Origin: Tenericutes bacterium MO-XQ
GTDB lineage: Bacteria; Bacillota_I; Bacilli_A; Acholeplasmatales; Acholeplasmataceae
DNA: 64,000 nt
Direction: 5' to 3'
Assembly (NCBI GenBank): GCA_002838185.1
Contig: CP017948.1
Coordinates: forward strand, 806,001-870,000
The notes under the pieces were generated by a model. That model worked only from the letters and a program-made list of their open reading frames with translations. It did no database searches and was not told the origin of the DNA. The translations under genes and the position numbers were made by a program. This document shows positions 1-9,663 of this stretch, one piece after another. Position 1 is the first letter of the stretch. Every line of letters begins with the position of its first letter.

Positions 1-3000
1 GCATTAGTTATGATTTGTATTATTTAATGCGACAAATAAAAAGTGTGTTTGCGACTACAATTTATGATCTTGAAATTAAGCAAGTTGATAGTAATGGTGA
101 CTATATCGAAGATGGACTTACGTTAACTGATCCAGTCATCGACGAAGCTAGAGGATTGCTCACATATTACATTCCAAGTAACGCTGAAATATTGGACGGT
201 CAAACCCCACAAAGTTTAACTGTGTCTAAGTATGTTGAAGTATCGCCTGGTATTACAGGGGCAAGATATGTACCAGAGTTATTAGGTAGTGGAGCTCCAA
301 CATATAAATGGGTAGGTACCCATAAAAAAGTAAATGACCAAATGGTTGCTATTGGACCATATGCTGAACTTTCTGGAACTAATGTTTATAACGTTGTTAG
401 AGGAAATCAATACTATGAATACTCAGAAACAAGATTATCTAGATTAAATCCACCACTTTACCAATACACAGAAACCAATGGTTCAATTGGAACTGGCGTT
501 ATTGATGAAATTGTTAATTTTTCAGGATACACTGTAACACAAATTTGGTTTTGGACTTTTTATGATATGGAAGGATATCGGTTAGATCAAGTTCAAAATG
601 CTTCTATGGGCTATGGTGCTTATAGACAGTATTATGAAGACGGTTATTCTAGAGTTTTATATGAATATGTAGGACCAAACACTGAACTTGTTACTTACGT
701 AAATGCAGGTTTAACACCAAATGTTACTGTATATCCAGAATCAACAGTATATTTTAAAGCTAATACAGATGATCAAACCTATACAATTTCTGATGGAGCA
801 TCATTAGAAAATGGTGGTGTATCAATTACTACAAATGCATCTATTCCTAGAAGTTTTGGTATATATGATCAAATGTTTGACCAATTTGGTTTTTATATTG
901 ATAGTGTTGAAGATCATTATGGAACTGTAAGAGTTTTTTCTGAGGCTTACGATGCACAAGATCCTGCAACATATAAAGATTACACAATTAGAGTTATTCG
1001 TACAGCAGATCAAGAAATATCTGATCTAGATGTTTTACTAATCAATAGTGTCAGTGCATTACCAGGTAGTTTTAATGTCGAAAATGTAACTGCAACACAA
1101 AATCTATTTTATGAATATGATGGTACGAATGGTTATATTAGTCTTACCTATGAAACTTATAACATTTCTGATTTATACTACATGCTACCGAACGTTGAAA
1201 TCTTTGACAATAATACTGGAGTCAAAGTACATACATCGCTTTATCGATTGGAGAAAGGTTATGTAGCAACAGATCAAGGATTTAATAATCAGACCGGTGA
1301 ATGGGGTTACGGAGAAGTATCTATTGATTTCATTCCGGAAGATGATTTCCCAAGTGGAGATTATCGAATCGAAACATCATTGATTACTGGAGATACATAT
1401 AATATTTATTTTTCTAAAGTTGAAAGTGGAAATGGGGATGTTTTATCCTTTATTTATCAAGGAGAAGAAATCATTCCAGAAACGAATATATATACATCTG
1501 AAATACCTTATGGATTATATTACATCAATGGAAATAGTGAGACAGAAATCGTTAATTTTACTAACTTATCATCCATAAGTGATGTTTATTATTTGGATAT
1601 CTCAGCGTCTCTTCCTGATTATTTAGAAGGATTAGAAATATCAACTTTTTCAACGATTGATGATGTTGACTTAAATATCACACAACTTGAAGGATATAGA
1701 TATCAGTATGATATTATTTATAACATTATTGCGGAAGATGGATCATTGCATACATTTACTCACAGACTGATTGAAAGACCTTTATATCAGGATGTTGAGG
1801 TTGCATATAAGAATGGTGGAGAATTAGCTTTACCATTAACATCTATAGATATTTTCTATGAAGAAGGACCTACTTTACGTATGGAATATGATTTTGAAGA
1901 TGTCTTTTTCCCAAGTGATGAAATATTATCAGTGGCTAGTTCATTCGTTCCATTAAACGGTACAGATGTAGCTGTTGAAAATTCAGATTATTTCATTTCT
2001 ACAATCAATGGTATTGGTTTTGAAGTGGATTTAAGTAGAGATACTCCAAAGGGAGATTATCAGTTTATATTGACTTATCACTCAGAAATCTCATTATGGG
2101 GAAATACGTTTGATTGGACATTTGATTTTTCTCCAATTGATGCAACAAAACTAAAAAATAACAATGCGTATTTAGAAAATATATTGTTCGCATCTAATTC
2201 CGTATTTGATTCAGTTATTGATGCCTTTTCTACAATTATTGAAATCGATCCGATTACAGTTTCCGATTATGAAGGGTATTATGTTTATCCGATTGAAGAT
2301 CGTACACAAAGAATTATAAATGTTTTACCAACAACTGGTATTGACTATGGTGATTATGTAAGCGAAGATGCTTATTGGATTTTAGGACAAGTTCAAAGAA
2401 CGAATCTAGCTAGTTACACGCCAACATTTTATGTACCTGATGGTGCTACAATCTATAAGGTTATTGATGAGAACAATGTACATTATGATTTTCAATCACC
2501 AGAACTTACTGCAGATTACTCTGATTTTGGAGATGGTGTGAATTTTACATTCGTTCATTATCGTATATATGCAGAAGATTTCGATGAAAACCCAACTAAT
2601 TATGTTGATTACTATGTAACTGTTCAAGATACAACAAATAATGTCAAAATTGACATTACTGTTGTAAATGATACAACTGCTTTTATTGAAGAAGTATTTG
2701 TAACAGTTAACGTTTGTAGAGTTGAAGAAGGCGAGTCATGTGATTTAAGTAATTACATCAATCAAATGCAACTATTCTCTTATTTTAATCAAGAAGCACT
2801 GTTGTTTGAAAATCTACCTTTTGCGACATCTACAGATGGTACTTATAAAATCTCAGTTGATTTACCGATAGGTTTTGACTTTTATATCGAAGCATCTCAA
2901 GATTTAATATCAGGAGATTACTTAGAAATACCATCATCAAGAATTCCACAAAGATATTTTATTACAATCCATATTGTTGAAGGTGTTGTTTTAGATAAAC

Positions 3001-3473
3001 TCTGGGGATATGATGAGACTTATACATATGAACCAGTTGCGTTAGAGTTAGATCAAATGCGTACTTATTTACAAGGTGAGCGTTTTGTTTACAATGATAT
3101 TACATATGAAGTACAACCAGGCTATACATATACATATAGTGTAGGTTTTGAACCAGGAACATCACCGCTTCTAGGATTACTGAATGTGAGTAGGATTTAT
3201 GATCCAAACTCAACTTATATTTCTGGGAATACGGTTTATTACATGGATGCATACTATAAGGCACTAGGTGTATCAGCATCTGGTGTAGAACCAAATGTTA
3301 CGTCTGTAACAAACGGTTTATGGTTTGAAATCTCAGAAAATTGGTTAAGTTATAACCACTACCAAATCGGTGATATGGTTTTATACAATGGTGATTATTA
3401 TACAGCATTAACAGATCATCAAAATGTAGAGCCAGATTCAAATCCTAGTGTATGGGAATTATACGTTGAATAA
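1..3473 (+). CDS. Very large surface protein, 5' partial, C-terminal CBM5/12-like modules
   Basis: The reading frame is open from base 3 with no start codon context or ribosome site near the edge, so the gene begins outside the window; about 1156 codons are visible. The protein is rich in Tyr, Asp, Asn and Thr, has very few Cys and no membrane segment in the visible part, which suits a secreted beta-rich surface protein. The last ~42 residues (about 3348-3470) read YxxGDMVLYNGDYYTA...P..NPSVWELY, the aromatic pattern of chitin-binding CBM5/12 modules. A weaker copy (about 3198-3335; YISGNTVYYMDAYYKA...NGLWFEI) lies just before it. I infer glycan or host-surface binding; the rest of the protein is not assigned. 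Ends at a bidirectional terminator. Confidence 0.8.
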   Translation, partial: ISYDLYYLMRQIKSVFATTIYDLEIKQVDSNGDYIEDGLTLTDPVIDEARGLLTYYIPSNAEILDGQTPQSLTVSKYVEVSPGITGARYVPELLGSGAPTYKWVGTHKKVNDQMVAIGPYAELSGTNVYNVVRGNQYYEYSETRLSRLNPPLYQYTETNGSIGTGVIDEIVNFSGYTVTQIWFWTFYDMEGYRLDQVQNASMGYGAYRQYYEDGYSRVLYEYVGPNTELVTYVNAGLTPNVTVYPESTVYFKANTDDQTYTISDGASLENGGVSITTNASIPRSFGIYDQMFDQFGFYIDSVEDHYGTVRVFSEAYDAQDPATYKDYTIRVIRTADQEISDLDVLLINSVSALPGSFNVENVTATQNLFYEYDGTNGYISLTYETYNISDLYYMLPNVEIFDNNTGVKVHTSLYRLEKGYVATDQGFNNQTGEWGYGEVSIDFIPEDDFPSGDYRIETSLITGDTYNIYFSKVESGNGDVLSFIYQGEEIIPETNIYTSEIPYGLYYINGNSETEIVNFTNLSSISDVYYLDISASLPDYLEGLEISTFSTIDDVDLNITQLEGYRYQYDIIYNIIAEDGSLHTFTHRLIERPLYQDVEVAYKNGGELALPLTSIDIFYEEGPTLRMEYDFEDVFFPSDEILSVASSFVPLNGTDVAVENSDYFISTINGIGFEVDLSRDTPKGDYQFILTYHSEISLWGNTFDWTFDFSPIDATKLKNNNAYLENILFASNSVFDSVIDAFSTIIEIDPITVSDYEGYYVYPIEDRTQRIINVLPTTGIDYGDYVSEDAYWILGQVQRTNLASYTPTFYVPDGATIYKVIDENNVHYDFQSPELTADYSDFGDGVNFTFVHYRIYAEDFDENPTNYVDYYVTVQDTTNNVKIDITVVNDTTAFIEEVFVTVNVCRVEEGESCDLSNYINQMQLFSYFNQEALLFENLPFATSTDGTYKISVDLPIGFDFYIEASQDLISGDYLEIPSSRIPQRYFITIHIVEGVVLDKLWGYDETYTYEPVALELDQMRTYLQGERFVYNDITYEVQPGYTYTYSVGFEPGTSPLLGLLNVSRIYDPNSTYISGNTVYYMDAYYKALGVSASGVEPNVTSVTNGLWFEISENWLSYNHYQIGDMVLYNGDYYTALTDHQNVEPDSNPSVWELYVE

Positions 3474-3476
3474 AAT

Positions 3477-3512
3477 AAAAACGGCGATAGTCATTGACTA
3501 AAGCCGTTTTTT
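3477..3512. terminator. Bidirectional terminator between convergent genes
   Basis: The inverted repeat AAAACGGC...GCCGTTTT with a loop of about 17 bases carries a T-run on the right and an A-run on the left. It can end both the surface-protein gene and the leftward exporter operon. Confidence 0.8.
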
Positions 3513-3513
3513 A

Positions 3514-3705
3514 TTATAGCAATACAATACCAACAATCAAAGCTGCAAGTCCAAATACCAATAATAAAACGTTGTAACCTGTTTTACCCATCATTTTGAT
3601 CAATGCTTTCGATTTTACATTGTTATAAAAGAATGGGAATTGAAATAATAAACCAACTAGCAATAATGCTCCATAAATAATTAAAATAATAGCTAAAACT
3701 TCCAA
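3514..3705 (-). CDS. Small two-helix membrane protein
   Basis: 63 residues. Residues 3-22 and 44-63 are hydrophobic helices, joined by a short basic loop containing KSKALIKMMGKTGYN. The start is TTG, chosen because an AGGAGGT ribosome site lies 7 bases upstream. It is the last gene of the TetR/ABC exporter operon, 11 bases after the second permease. I do not recognise the family; position suggests an accessory subunit of the exporter, which is inference only. Confidence 0.65.
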   Translation of the reverse strand: MEVLAIILIIYGALLLVGLLFQFPFFYNNVKSKALIKMMGKTGYNVLLLVFGLAALIVGIVLL

Positions 3706-3716
3706 TTGATTACCTC

Positions 3717-4433
3717 CTATAAATTATGTTTTTTTGTATATAGTTTAAAGAATAAACTTCCAACAATGACATGAACGATACATCCAATTAGGAAATATAG
3801 TGTTGATGAATCTAATAAATAATCTTGTGGTATGAGTTGCATTGAGATAATTCTTGCTGTCCAAAAGCCAGGGAATATACCTAAGAAAAGTTCTGTCCAA
3901 TCAATTAAGAATAGTGATGCGATTGGAGTCATGAGAATAAGGCCTGATAATTTCATCATCACAAAACCTTCAACTTTATTATTTGCAAAAGCATTGATGA
4001 GTAATGCATAAATTGGGCCTTGTAAAGGTGTTAATATTAATATGTAGGTAACATCTAAGATGTTTGCATCAACTAAAAATCCACTGAATAAGAGTAATAT
4101 AAATGTCGCAAATATTCCGAATATATAACTAATAAGTAGTTTAAGTAACACATAATATTTAACAGATATTGGTGTTATTTTTAGTGTTAATAATACATTG
4201 TCATCTTGATCATCTAAAAGAGTAAACCCAGTGATTGCACCAAATATAAATCCATTCATTAATATGAAAATAAGTACAACAATATCAGATGCGAGTGCTG
4301 AGGATTGTTCTTCAAGATAAGGGATAAGAAAATAAGCAATAATTGCTAGCATCAAAGGGAAAAATGCAAAGAAAACATACATTTTATCTCTTGTAATACT
4401 TCTTAGTTCATGTTTGAGTAGTCTTTTTAACAT
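3717..4433 (-). CDS. ABC-2 type exporter permease
   Basis: 238 residues with about six hydrophobic segments and a basic N-terminus (MLKRLLKHELRSITRDKMY), the usual look of an ABC-2 membrane subunit of drug or lipid exporters. It lies 2 bases downstream of a second, different permease and in the same operon as an ABC ATPase and a TetR regulator. The pair probably forms the heteromeric channel. The substrate cannot be read from sequence; similar small permease pairs are often labelled fluoroquinolone export permeases, but that label is weak here. Confidence 0.8.
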   Translation of the reverse strand: MLKRLLKHELRSITRDKMYVFFAFFPLMLAIIAYFLIPYLEEQSSALASDIVVLIFILMNGFIFGAITGFTLLDDQDDNVLLTLKITPISVKYYVLLKLLISYIFGIFATFILLLFSGFLVDANILDVTYILILTPLQGPIYALLINAFANNKVEGFVMMKLSGLILMTPIASLFLIDWTELFLGIFPGFWTARIISMQLIPQDYLLDSSTLYFLIGCIVHVIVGSLFFKLYTKKHNL

Positions 4434-4435
4434 GA

Positions 4436-5170
4436 TTACACCCCACTTTGCTTAACTGCATAATCTTTGAATTTTCTAAGCACATAAAATTTATATAATG
4501 CAAATCCTCCAAATATAATGACACCTAAGCTGATAAAAAATTTGATTGTGATATCTGCACCAAATCCAACTTCTATGAGTTTGATCGCTGCTTGTGTAGG
4601 AATGATGAGTAATATGTACTCCCAAGTTTCACCTTTAAAAATGATGTTGAAATAATTTAACATCGGCGGGATTAAGAATACAAATGAATACATCATGACA
4701 CCGACAAGCATAGACGTAAAGTCTTTTGAATGATAACTAAACACAAATCCTAATAATGAGTGAAAAGATACTGATAAGATTAGTGCTAGAATAACCAGTG
4801 GCCAGTTCACTGTGACATCTTTTAGAAAGAAGAAGACGATGATAATTAAAAGTGATGAAAATAGCGTGTGAATTGTATTTGCAATCACTTTAGATAAAAT
4901 CATATCTTTATTAGATATAGGTGTAACTAGCATGGTAGAAAACGTGAATTCTGTTTTTTCGAAAAACATCATTGCACCTACATACAAAACTGCCATCATG
5001 GTCGCATCTAAAACGATAATGAGTGGTAATAAAGACGCGAGTAAATCAGAGTCTTTGATAAAATATAGTAGTAAAAACCAGATGATTGCAACCACAAAAC
5101 TAATGGTTGTAACGTTATATTTATTAAGTCTTTGAAGTTCACCTTTAATGAGTATAAAAAGTTTATTCAT
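4436..5170 (-). CDS. ABC-2 type exporter permease
   Basis: 244 residues from the ATG at 5170 (MNKLFILIKGELQRLNKYN), with six hydrophobic segments and the conserved 'TEFTFSTMLVTPISNKDMILSK' type cytoplasmic loop region between helices 2 and 3. A GTG further upstream would add five residues, but it lies deep inside the ATPase gene. The ATG overlaps the ATPase stop codon by 8 bases, which implies translational coupling. Paired with the permease that follows it. Substrate unknown. Confidence 0.8.
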   Translation of the reverse strand: MNKLFILIKGELQRLNKYNVTTISFVVAIIWFLLLYFIKDSDLLASLLPLIIVLDATMMAVLYVGAMMFFEKTEFTFSTMLVTPISNKDMILSKVIANTIHTLFSSLLIIIVFFFLKDVTVNWPLVILALILSVSFHSLLGFVFSYHSKDFTSMLVGVMMYSFVFLIPPMLNYFNIIFKGETWEYILLIIPTQAAIKLIEVGFGADITIKFFISLGVIIFGGFALYKFYVLRKFKDYAVKQSGV

Positions 5171-6020
5171 TTTTAAGTTCCACACCAGTAACCATGATGA
5201 ATATATCTTCTAAGGTTGTTTCACCTGAGTGAATGGTTTCAATAGTTTTGGTTTGTAATAAATCTAAGAATGCTTTGTTTTTTCCAATATTATCTAATGA
5301 AAATTCTTCCGTTTTGGTTTGGTGATCTTCGTTATACTCGACTTTTAATAAACGTTTACCATATTTGATTTTTAAATTTCTTGGAGAATCAATTTCTTTG
5401 ATTTGACCATCAACAATAAAAGCAACTCGATCACATAATTGATCGATATCATTCATGATGTGAGAAGTAATGAAGACTGTGCCGCCTTCCTCTTTAAAGA
5501 CTCTAATCATGTCTTTTAAGATCATGGCATTTGTTGGATCAAGTCCATTTGTTGGTTCATCTAAAAATAGCATCTCTGGGCTGTTTAGAAGCGCACGAAC
5601 AATGTTTAATCTAATCTTCATACCTTTAGAATATTCACTGACCATCTTATCTCTATCTTCCCATAAACCAACTTTTTTCATGAGAGATTCTACGTCGTTT
5701 TGTTTCTTATAGAGTTTTAGGAAAAACTCGATATTTTCCATAGCTGTCATCTTAGAAAAGTGAATTGGCATTTCAAAACTAACACCAATATTTTCATAGA
5801 ATTCATCTCCAAGTTCTTGAATATTTTTTCCGTTATAGCTGATCATGCCTTCATATTGATCAAGAAGCTTGATTAATATTTTTTGAGTGGTTGATTTACC
5901 TGCGCCACTTGGCCCTAAAAATCCAAAAATCTCGCCTCTTGCGATTTCAAAAGAAATCCCTTTGATGGTTTCTTCTTTGTTTTTTGGATACTTAAAATGT
6001 AAGTTTTCTACTTTAAACAT
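5163..6020 (-). CDS. ABC exporter ATP-binding protein
   Basis: 285 residues. The Walker A motif GPSGAGKST is at residues 36-44, the signature loop reads YSKGMKIRL (131-138) in place of LSGGQ, as is common in ABC-2 exporters, and Walker B LFLDEPTNGLD is at 151-161. The H-loop is in FITSHIM. The C-terminal ~70 residues form the usual accessory domain of CcmA/drug-export ATPases. It powers the two permeases encoded downstream and overlaps the TetR gene upstream by 8 bases. Cytoplasmic side of the membrane; substrate unassigned. Confidence 0.9.
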   Translation of the reverse strand: MFKVENLHFKYPKNKEETIKGISFEIARGEIFGFLGPSGAGKSTTQKILIKLLDQYEGMISYNGKNIQELGDEFYENIGVSFEMPIHFSKMTAMENIEFFLKLYKKQNDVESLMKKVGLWEDRDKMVSEYSKGMKIRLNIVRALLNSPEMLFLDEPTNGLDPTNAMILKDMIRVFKEEGGTVFITSHIMNDIDQLCDRVAFIVDGQIKEIDSPRNLKIKYGKRLLKVEYNEDHQTKTEEFSLDNIGKNKAFLDLLQTKTIETIHSGETTLEDIFIMVTGVELKNE

Positions 6021-6630
6021 GTGTACATATTCCTTTCATGATTATATCTATGATTTCTGTAGCTTTTTGTTCAACAGTTTCTAAGTTTGATGTTGTTTTT
6101 GATAATTCTTCTAATGTGATTTTATTCATAAACTCATTTAAGACCGTAGATAATAGTTTTGGATCAACATCTTTTCTAATGAGTCCTTTTTCTTGATCTT
6201 TAATGATGTAGGATTCATACATGAATTGTGCCTGCTTAAGACCTTCTTGATAAATAGGTCTTTGTTTTAAAGCATCAGAGTTAGCTACATTTTTAGCTAC
6301 TTTTACTAATTTTGGATAAGCTTTTTCAAAAGCAATCCCTTTGATATAGATTTGTCTGAATCTTTCGATAAAACTTATATCAGTCTCAAGTGCAAACAGT
6401 GGACCCCAGAATTGGAATTTAAGATTTTTGATATGGGATAAGAAAAAATCGTACATATCATCTTTATCTTCAAAGTATTGATAAAAGCTTCCGCGCGGTA
6501 TTTTAGCTTGTTTAATGATGTTTTGAATGTTGATGTGCTCATAAGTATGTAAACCTAGTTCATCAGTAATTGCATCAATGATGCGATTTTTTTTATCATC
6601 AGGCAAATTAAAAAATGTTTGTGATGGCAT
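6013..6630 (-). CDS. TetR-family repressor of the adjacent ABC exporter
   Basis: 205 residues from the ATG at 6630. This start is preceded by AAGGAGGAT at 6-base spacing; a longer reading frame from 6654 has no ribosome site. The N-terminal helix-turn-helix is clear: NIQNIIKQAKIPRGSFYQYFEDKDDMYDF is the TetR DNA-recognition pattern, and the ligand domain follows. It is the first gene of the exporter operon. Two matching palindromes lie in its promoter and leader, so it probably represses its own operon and releases DNA when it binds a ligand, which is unknown. Confidence 0.9.
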   Translation of the reverse strand: MPSQTFFNLPDDKKNRIIDAITDELGLHTYEHINIQNIIKQAKIPRGSFYQYFEDKDDMYDFFLSHIKNLKFQFWGPLFALETDISFIERFRQIYIKGIAFEKAYPKLVKVAKNVANSDALKQRPIYQEGLKQAQFMYESYIIKDQEKGLIRKDVDPKLLSTVLNEFMNKITLEELSKTTSNLETVEQKATEIIDIIMKGICTHV

Positions 6631-6645
6631 AACTATCCTCCTTAC

Positions 6646-6661
6646 ATGACACACCTGTCAT
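6646..6661. promoter_or_regulatory. Putative TetR operator O2
   Basis: The palindrome ATGACA-N4-TGTCAT lies directly upstream of the TetR ribosome site. It has the same half-sites and spacing as the operator at the promoter. Confidence 0.7.
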
Positions 6662-6687
6662 ATATGTCTCAAAAAAAATATAAATCA

Positions 6688-6705
6688 TATGACAACCTTG
6701 TCATA
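6688..6705. promoter_or_regulatory. Putative TetR operator O1
   Basis: The palindrome TATGACAACCTTGTCATA has 8-base arms and a 2-base centre. It starts 5 bases after the -10 box on the minus strand, so it covers the expected transcription start. Confidence 0.75.
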
Positions 6706-6710
6706 ATTTG

Positions 6711-6739
6711 ATTATATAACGAAAATAAATAGATGTCAA
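6711..6739 (-). promoter_or_regulatory. SigA-type promoter of TetR/ABC operon
   Basis: Reading the minus strand, a perfect TTGACA (6739-6734) is separated by exactly 17 bases from a perfect TATAAT (6716-6711). An operator covers the start site just downstream. Confidence 0.85.
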
Positions 6740-6742
6740 GCA

Positions 6743-6766
6743 TAAAAAAAAGAAGCATTAAGCTTC
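6743..6766 (-). terminator. Terminator of the 164-residue membrane protein gene
   Basis: GAAGC/GCTTC stem (6752-6756 with 6762-6766) followed on the minus strand by a run of T. The stop codon of the gene lies in the loop. Confidence 0.65.
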
Positions 6767-7252
6767 CTTATTATCTGGAGTCATTTTTACTTTACATGTT
6801 CCATAGATCAGTTCTCTTCTGACAAGTAATAAACCAATAATAATTAAAATCAATGAAATGAGCTTATATGGTAGTCCTGCTAGAGGAAGAGCAATCACTG
6901 AAAAAGCAATACCTATACTTGCAAAAAACGCAATCACACAAGAGGTACATCCATAAGTTAAAACACCAAATAGTACAGATAAGAATCCAAACGTCGTCCC
7001 TTTACCTTCTTTGCCTTTGAGTTCAACCATTGCGGTTGATAGATGCATTAAAAATGCTGATAGTAGACTCATCGTAATATTTAATGTAATATTAGTAACT
7101 ACTAAATACGTCCCATAGGTCTCTCTCATTTCTTGATAACTCATATTAAGACTATCAACGATTTGATAGATCACCATAAAAGCTACAAAAAAAAGCATAG
7201 CTTGAATGATGTATTTTCGTTCTTTAAGTTTTAAGATTGCTGCTTGATACAT
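6758..7252 (-). CDS. Four-helix membrane protein, unknown function
   Basis: 164 residues with four hydrophobic segments (about 17-34, 50-70, 88-110 and 125-147). A conserved-looking Cys-bearing stretch, YGCTSCVIAFFASIGI, lies in the third helix, with two Cys three residues apart. AAGGAG lies 8 bases before the ATG. It is transcribed alone, with its own terminator, between the TetR operon and potABCD. I do not recognise a named family. The CxxC pair inside a membrane segment could mean a redox or metal role, but nothing else supports that. Confidence 0.7.
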   Translation of the reverse strand: MYQAAILKLKERKYIIQAMLFFVAFMVIYQIVDSLNMSYQEMRETYGTYLVVTNITLNITMSLLSAFLMHLSTAMVELKGKEGKGTTFGFLSVLFGVLTYGCTSCVIAFFASIGIAFSVIALPLAGLPYKLISLILIIIGLLLVRRELIYGTCKVKMTPDNKEA

Positions 7253-7360
7253 AACATACGCTCCTTGTAATAAAACTTAATTTTTTCAATTTATTTAATT
7301 ATAACATACTTTTTTTATATATAAATATAAAGATGCATTTCGTAAATTCGACTCAGTTTC

Positions 7361-7388
7361 TTGACATATGTATTTATTGATATATAAT
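7361..7388 (+). promoter_or_regulatory. Promoter of the potABCD operon
   Basis: TTGACA at 7361-7366, 16-base spacer, TATAAT at 7383-7388. It predicts a leader of about 100 bases before potA. Confidence 0.75.
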
Positions 7389-7498
7389 GTATGTGATATG
7401 GTTTATCATCATTGAACTAATTGTTTATAGATGCTAAACTAAATGATTAAATAGAGCATAAAATATTACACACAGTAAACGTAAAGAGGTGTTATTCT

Positions 7499-8791
7499 AT
7501 GGCAGCATTAATAGAACTAAAAGATATTACAAAAGAATTTAATGGGCAAGTTGTTTTAAGAGGTATCGATTTAACGATTGAACAAAACGAATTTGTGACT
7601 TTACTTGGGCCATCTGGTTGCGGGAAAACAACAACACTAAGAATTATTGGTGGATTTGTTGATCCGAGTGCTGGAGAGGTCCTTTTTGACGGTGAATCTA
7701 TATTAGATACTCCTGCTCACAAAAGACCCACAAATACTGTATTTCAAAGGTATGCACTTTTTCCTCATTTGAATGTTTTTGAAAATGTAGCTTTTGGTTT
7801 AAGGGTTAAAAATGATTCGTTATCAACACTCGAACAAATCAAACAAGTTCAAAAAACATATCAGTTAAAAATTAAGCAAACGAAAGATCATGAAGAAATT
7901 AAAGAATTAAAAAGAGAATTAAAAGAAAAGATAACTTATTTAAGAGATCCTAACATTGAGTTAAAAGAAAAAATCAAAGATTTAAAGAAATCTTTGAAAA
8001 CAAGTCAAGATAAGGAAAAAATCTTAAATGATATAGAAACTTTGAAAGCTCAATTTGTTACTAAGAAAAAGATTGAAGCTGAGATTGAAGAAAAAGTGAA
8101 TAAGTATTTAAAGCTTGTAGGACTTGAAGGATATGAAGAAAGAGAAGTTCATAAACTCTCAGGTGGACAACAACAAAGAGTTGCGATTGCTAGAGCTCTT
8201 ATCAATGAACCTAAGGTTTTACTTTTAGATGAGCCACTCGCTGCACTTGATTTAAAACTTAGACAAGAAATGCAATACGAACTAAAAGAAATCCAACGTA
8301 GTGCTGGAATTACATTTATCTTTGTAACACATGATCAAGAAGAAGCTTTAACAATGAGTGATAAGATTGTTGTTATGAATCAAGGTGAAATCTATCAAAT
8401 AGGAACACCTGAAGATATATATAATGAGCCAGCAAACACATTTGTAGCTAAATTCATTGGAGAATCAAACATCATTGATGGCATCATGAAAGATGATTTA
8501 TTAGTATCATTTGACGGCAAAGATTACATCTGTGTGGATAAAGGATTTTCTAAAAATGAACCTGTAGATATCGTCATTAGACCAGAGGACATCGATATTG
8601 TTGATGAAAACGAAGGGTTATTAGTTGGTGTTGTGGATAGTATAGCTTTTAAAGGTGTTCATTATGAAATTGATGTGAAAACTAAAGAAAGAATATTCAC
8701 GATTCACACAACGGATTATCATGAGTTACATAGTAAAGTTGGTATAAAATTTGGACCAGAAGATATTCATGTTATGGAGAAATGGACATGA
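7499..8791 (+). CDS. potA: Spermidine/putrescine importer ATPase with coiled-coil insertion
   Basis: 430 residues. Walker A GPSGCGKT is at 37-44, Q-loop Q83, signature LSGGQ at 220-224, Walker B LLLDEP at 241-246 and the H-loop in FVTHDQ at 275-280. A TOBE domain ([21 protein letters not shown]) ends the protein. Between the Q-loop and signature lies a ~90-residue charged insertion (about 108-198), full of Lys/Glu/Leu heptad-like runs and predicted coiled coil, absent from standard ~370-residue PotA proteins. First gene of the operon; GAGGTG ribosome site. It couples ATP hydrolysis to the PotB/PotC channel. Confidence 0.93.
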   Translation: MAALIELKDITKEFNGQVVLRGIDLTIEQNEFVTLLGPSGCGKTTTLRIIGGFVDPSAGEVLFDGESILDTPAHKRPTNTVFQRYALFPHLNVFENVAFGLRVKNDSLSTLEQIKQVQKTYQLKIKQTKDHEEIKELKRELKEKITYLRDPNIELKEKIKDLKKSLKTSQDKEKILNDIETLKAQFVTKKKIEAEIEEKVNKYLKLVGLEGYEEREVHKLSGGQQQRVAIARALINEPKVLLLDEPLAALDLKLRQEMQYELKEIQRSAGITFIFVTHDQEEALTMSDKIVVMNQGEIYQIGTPEDIYNEPANTFVAKFIGESNIIDGIMKDDLLVSFDGKDYICVDKGFSKNEPVDIVIRPEDIDIVDENEGLLVGVVDSIAFKGVHYEIDVKTKERIFTIHTTDYHELHSKVGIKFGPEDIHVMEKWT

Positions 8792-9663
8792 ACAAGGTCG
8801 TATTATCTATAGATAACGAACAACACAAAAAACAAAGAAAATCCGTTCGTCAATTTGAAGCCTATTTAAGTATTCCTTATTATATTGTGATGGTTGTTTT
8901 AGTCGTTATACCGATTTTCTTAATGGTGATATCATCATTTCAAGAAGATCGTCAATCATCAGTATTTCCTATTGGTTTTACACTAACGCATTACCTAGAC
9001 TTTTTCCAAGCTGCATCGTTTGTCAGAGCAATGACATCGAGCTTGTGGATAGCATTTGCAACCACTATTGTTTCTTTAATTATTGGATATCCACTAGCTT
9101 ACTTATTAACAAAATTAAAATTAAAAACACAAATGACATTATTGTTATTAATCAATGCACCGATGTGGATCAACATGCTTTTAAGAGTTAGAGCATTAGA
9201 GCAAATCATGCGCATGTTCTTTCCATTTTTAATCGATACTGCACCTGGTGTTGTCATAGGACTGGTTTATGTATATTTACCATTTATGGTTTTACCTATT
9301 TATGCAGTGATATCAAAAATTGATCCTAATTTAATTGAATCATCAGCAGATTTAGGAGCATCAAAGATGAAAACGATGATGAGAGTGATCATTCCATTAT
9401 CATTATCTGGTGTCTTATCAGGTGTGCTCATGGTATTTTTACCAGCAGCAACAACGATCATTGTTCCTCAATATTTGGCACCTAGTCAAAACATCTATAT
9501 GATTGGTACTTTGATAGAAAAATCGATTATTTATAATGGAAGAATATCCTATTCATCAGCGATTGCGATTGTGTTATCGATTGTGATATTAGGTATTGTT
9601 TACTACATTAAAAAATTAGATAAATACAAGGGGGTTAATGCAAATGAAAAAGAAGCGTATTAA
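8788..9663 (+). CDS. potB: Spermidine/putrescine ABC permease PotB
   Basis: 291 residues with six hydrophobic segments and the importer EAA-type loop [22 protein letters not shown] facing the ATPase. I chose the ATG at 8788 because GGAGA lies 7 bases upstream and the ATG overlaps the potA stop codon as ATGA; an ATG two codons earlier is too close to the ribosome site. It forms the channel together with PotC, encoded next. Confidence 0.92.
   Translation: MNKVVLSIDNEQHKKQRKSVRQFEAYLSIPYYIVMVVLVVIPIFLMVISSFQEDRQSSVFPIGFTLTHYLDFFQAASFVRAMTSSLWIAFATTIVSLIIGYPLAYLLTKLKLKTQMTLLLLINAPMWINMLLRVRALEQIMRMFFPFLIDTAPGVVIGLVYVYLPFMVLPIYAVISKIDPNLIESSADLGASKMKTMMRVIIPLSLSGVLSGVLMVFLPAATTIIVPQYLAPSQNIYMIGTLIEKSIIYNGRISYSSAIAIVLSIVILGIVYYIKKLDKYKGVNANEKEAY

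Noticed and set aside
4932..5135. Forward-strand frames inside the ABC exporter operon
   Set aside because: They are antisense to well-supported genes, lack ribosome sites and show no protein-like pattern.
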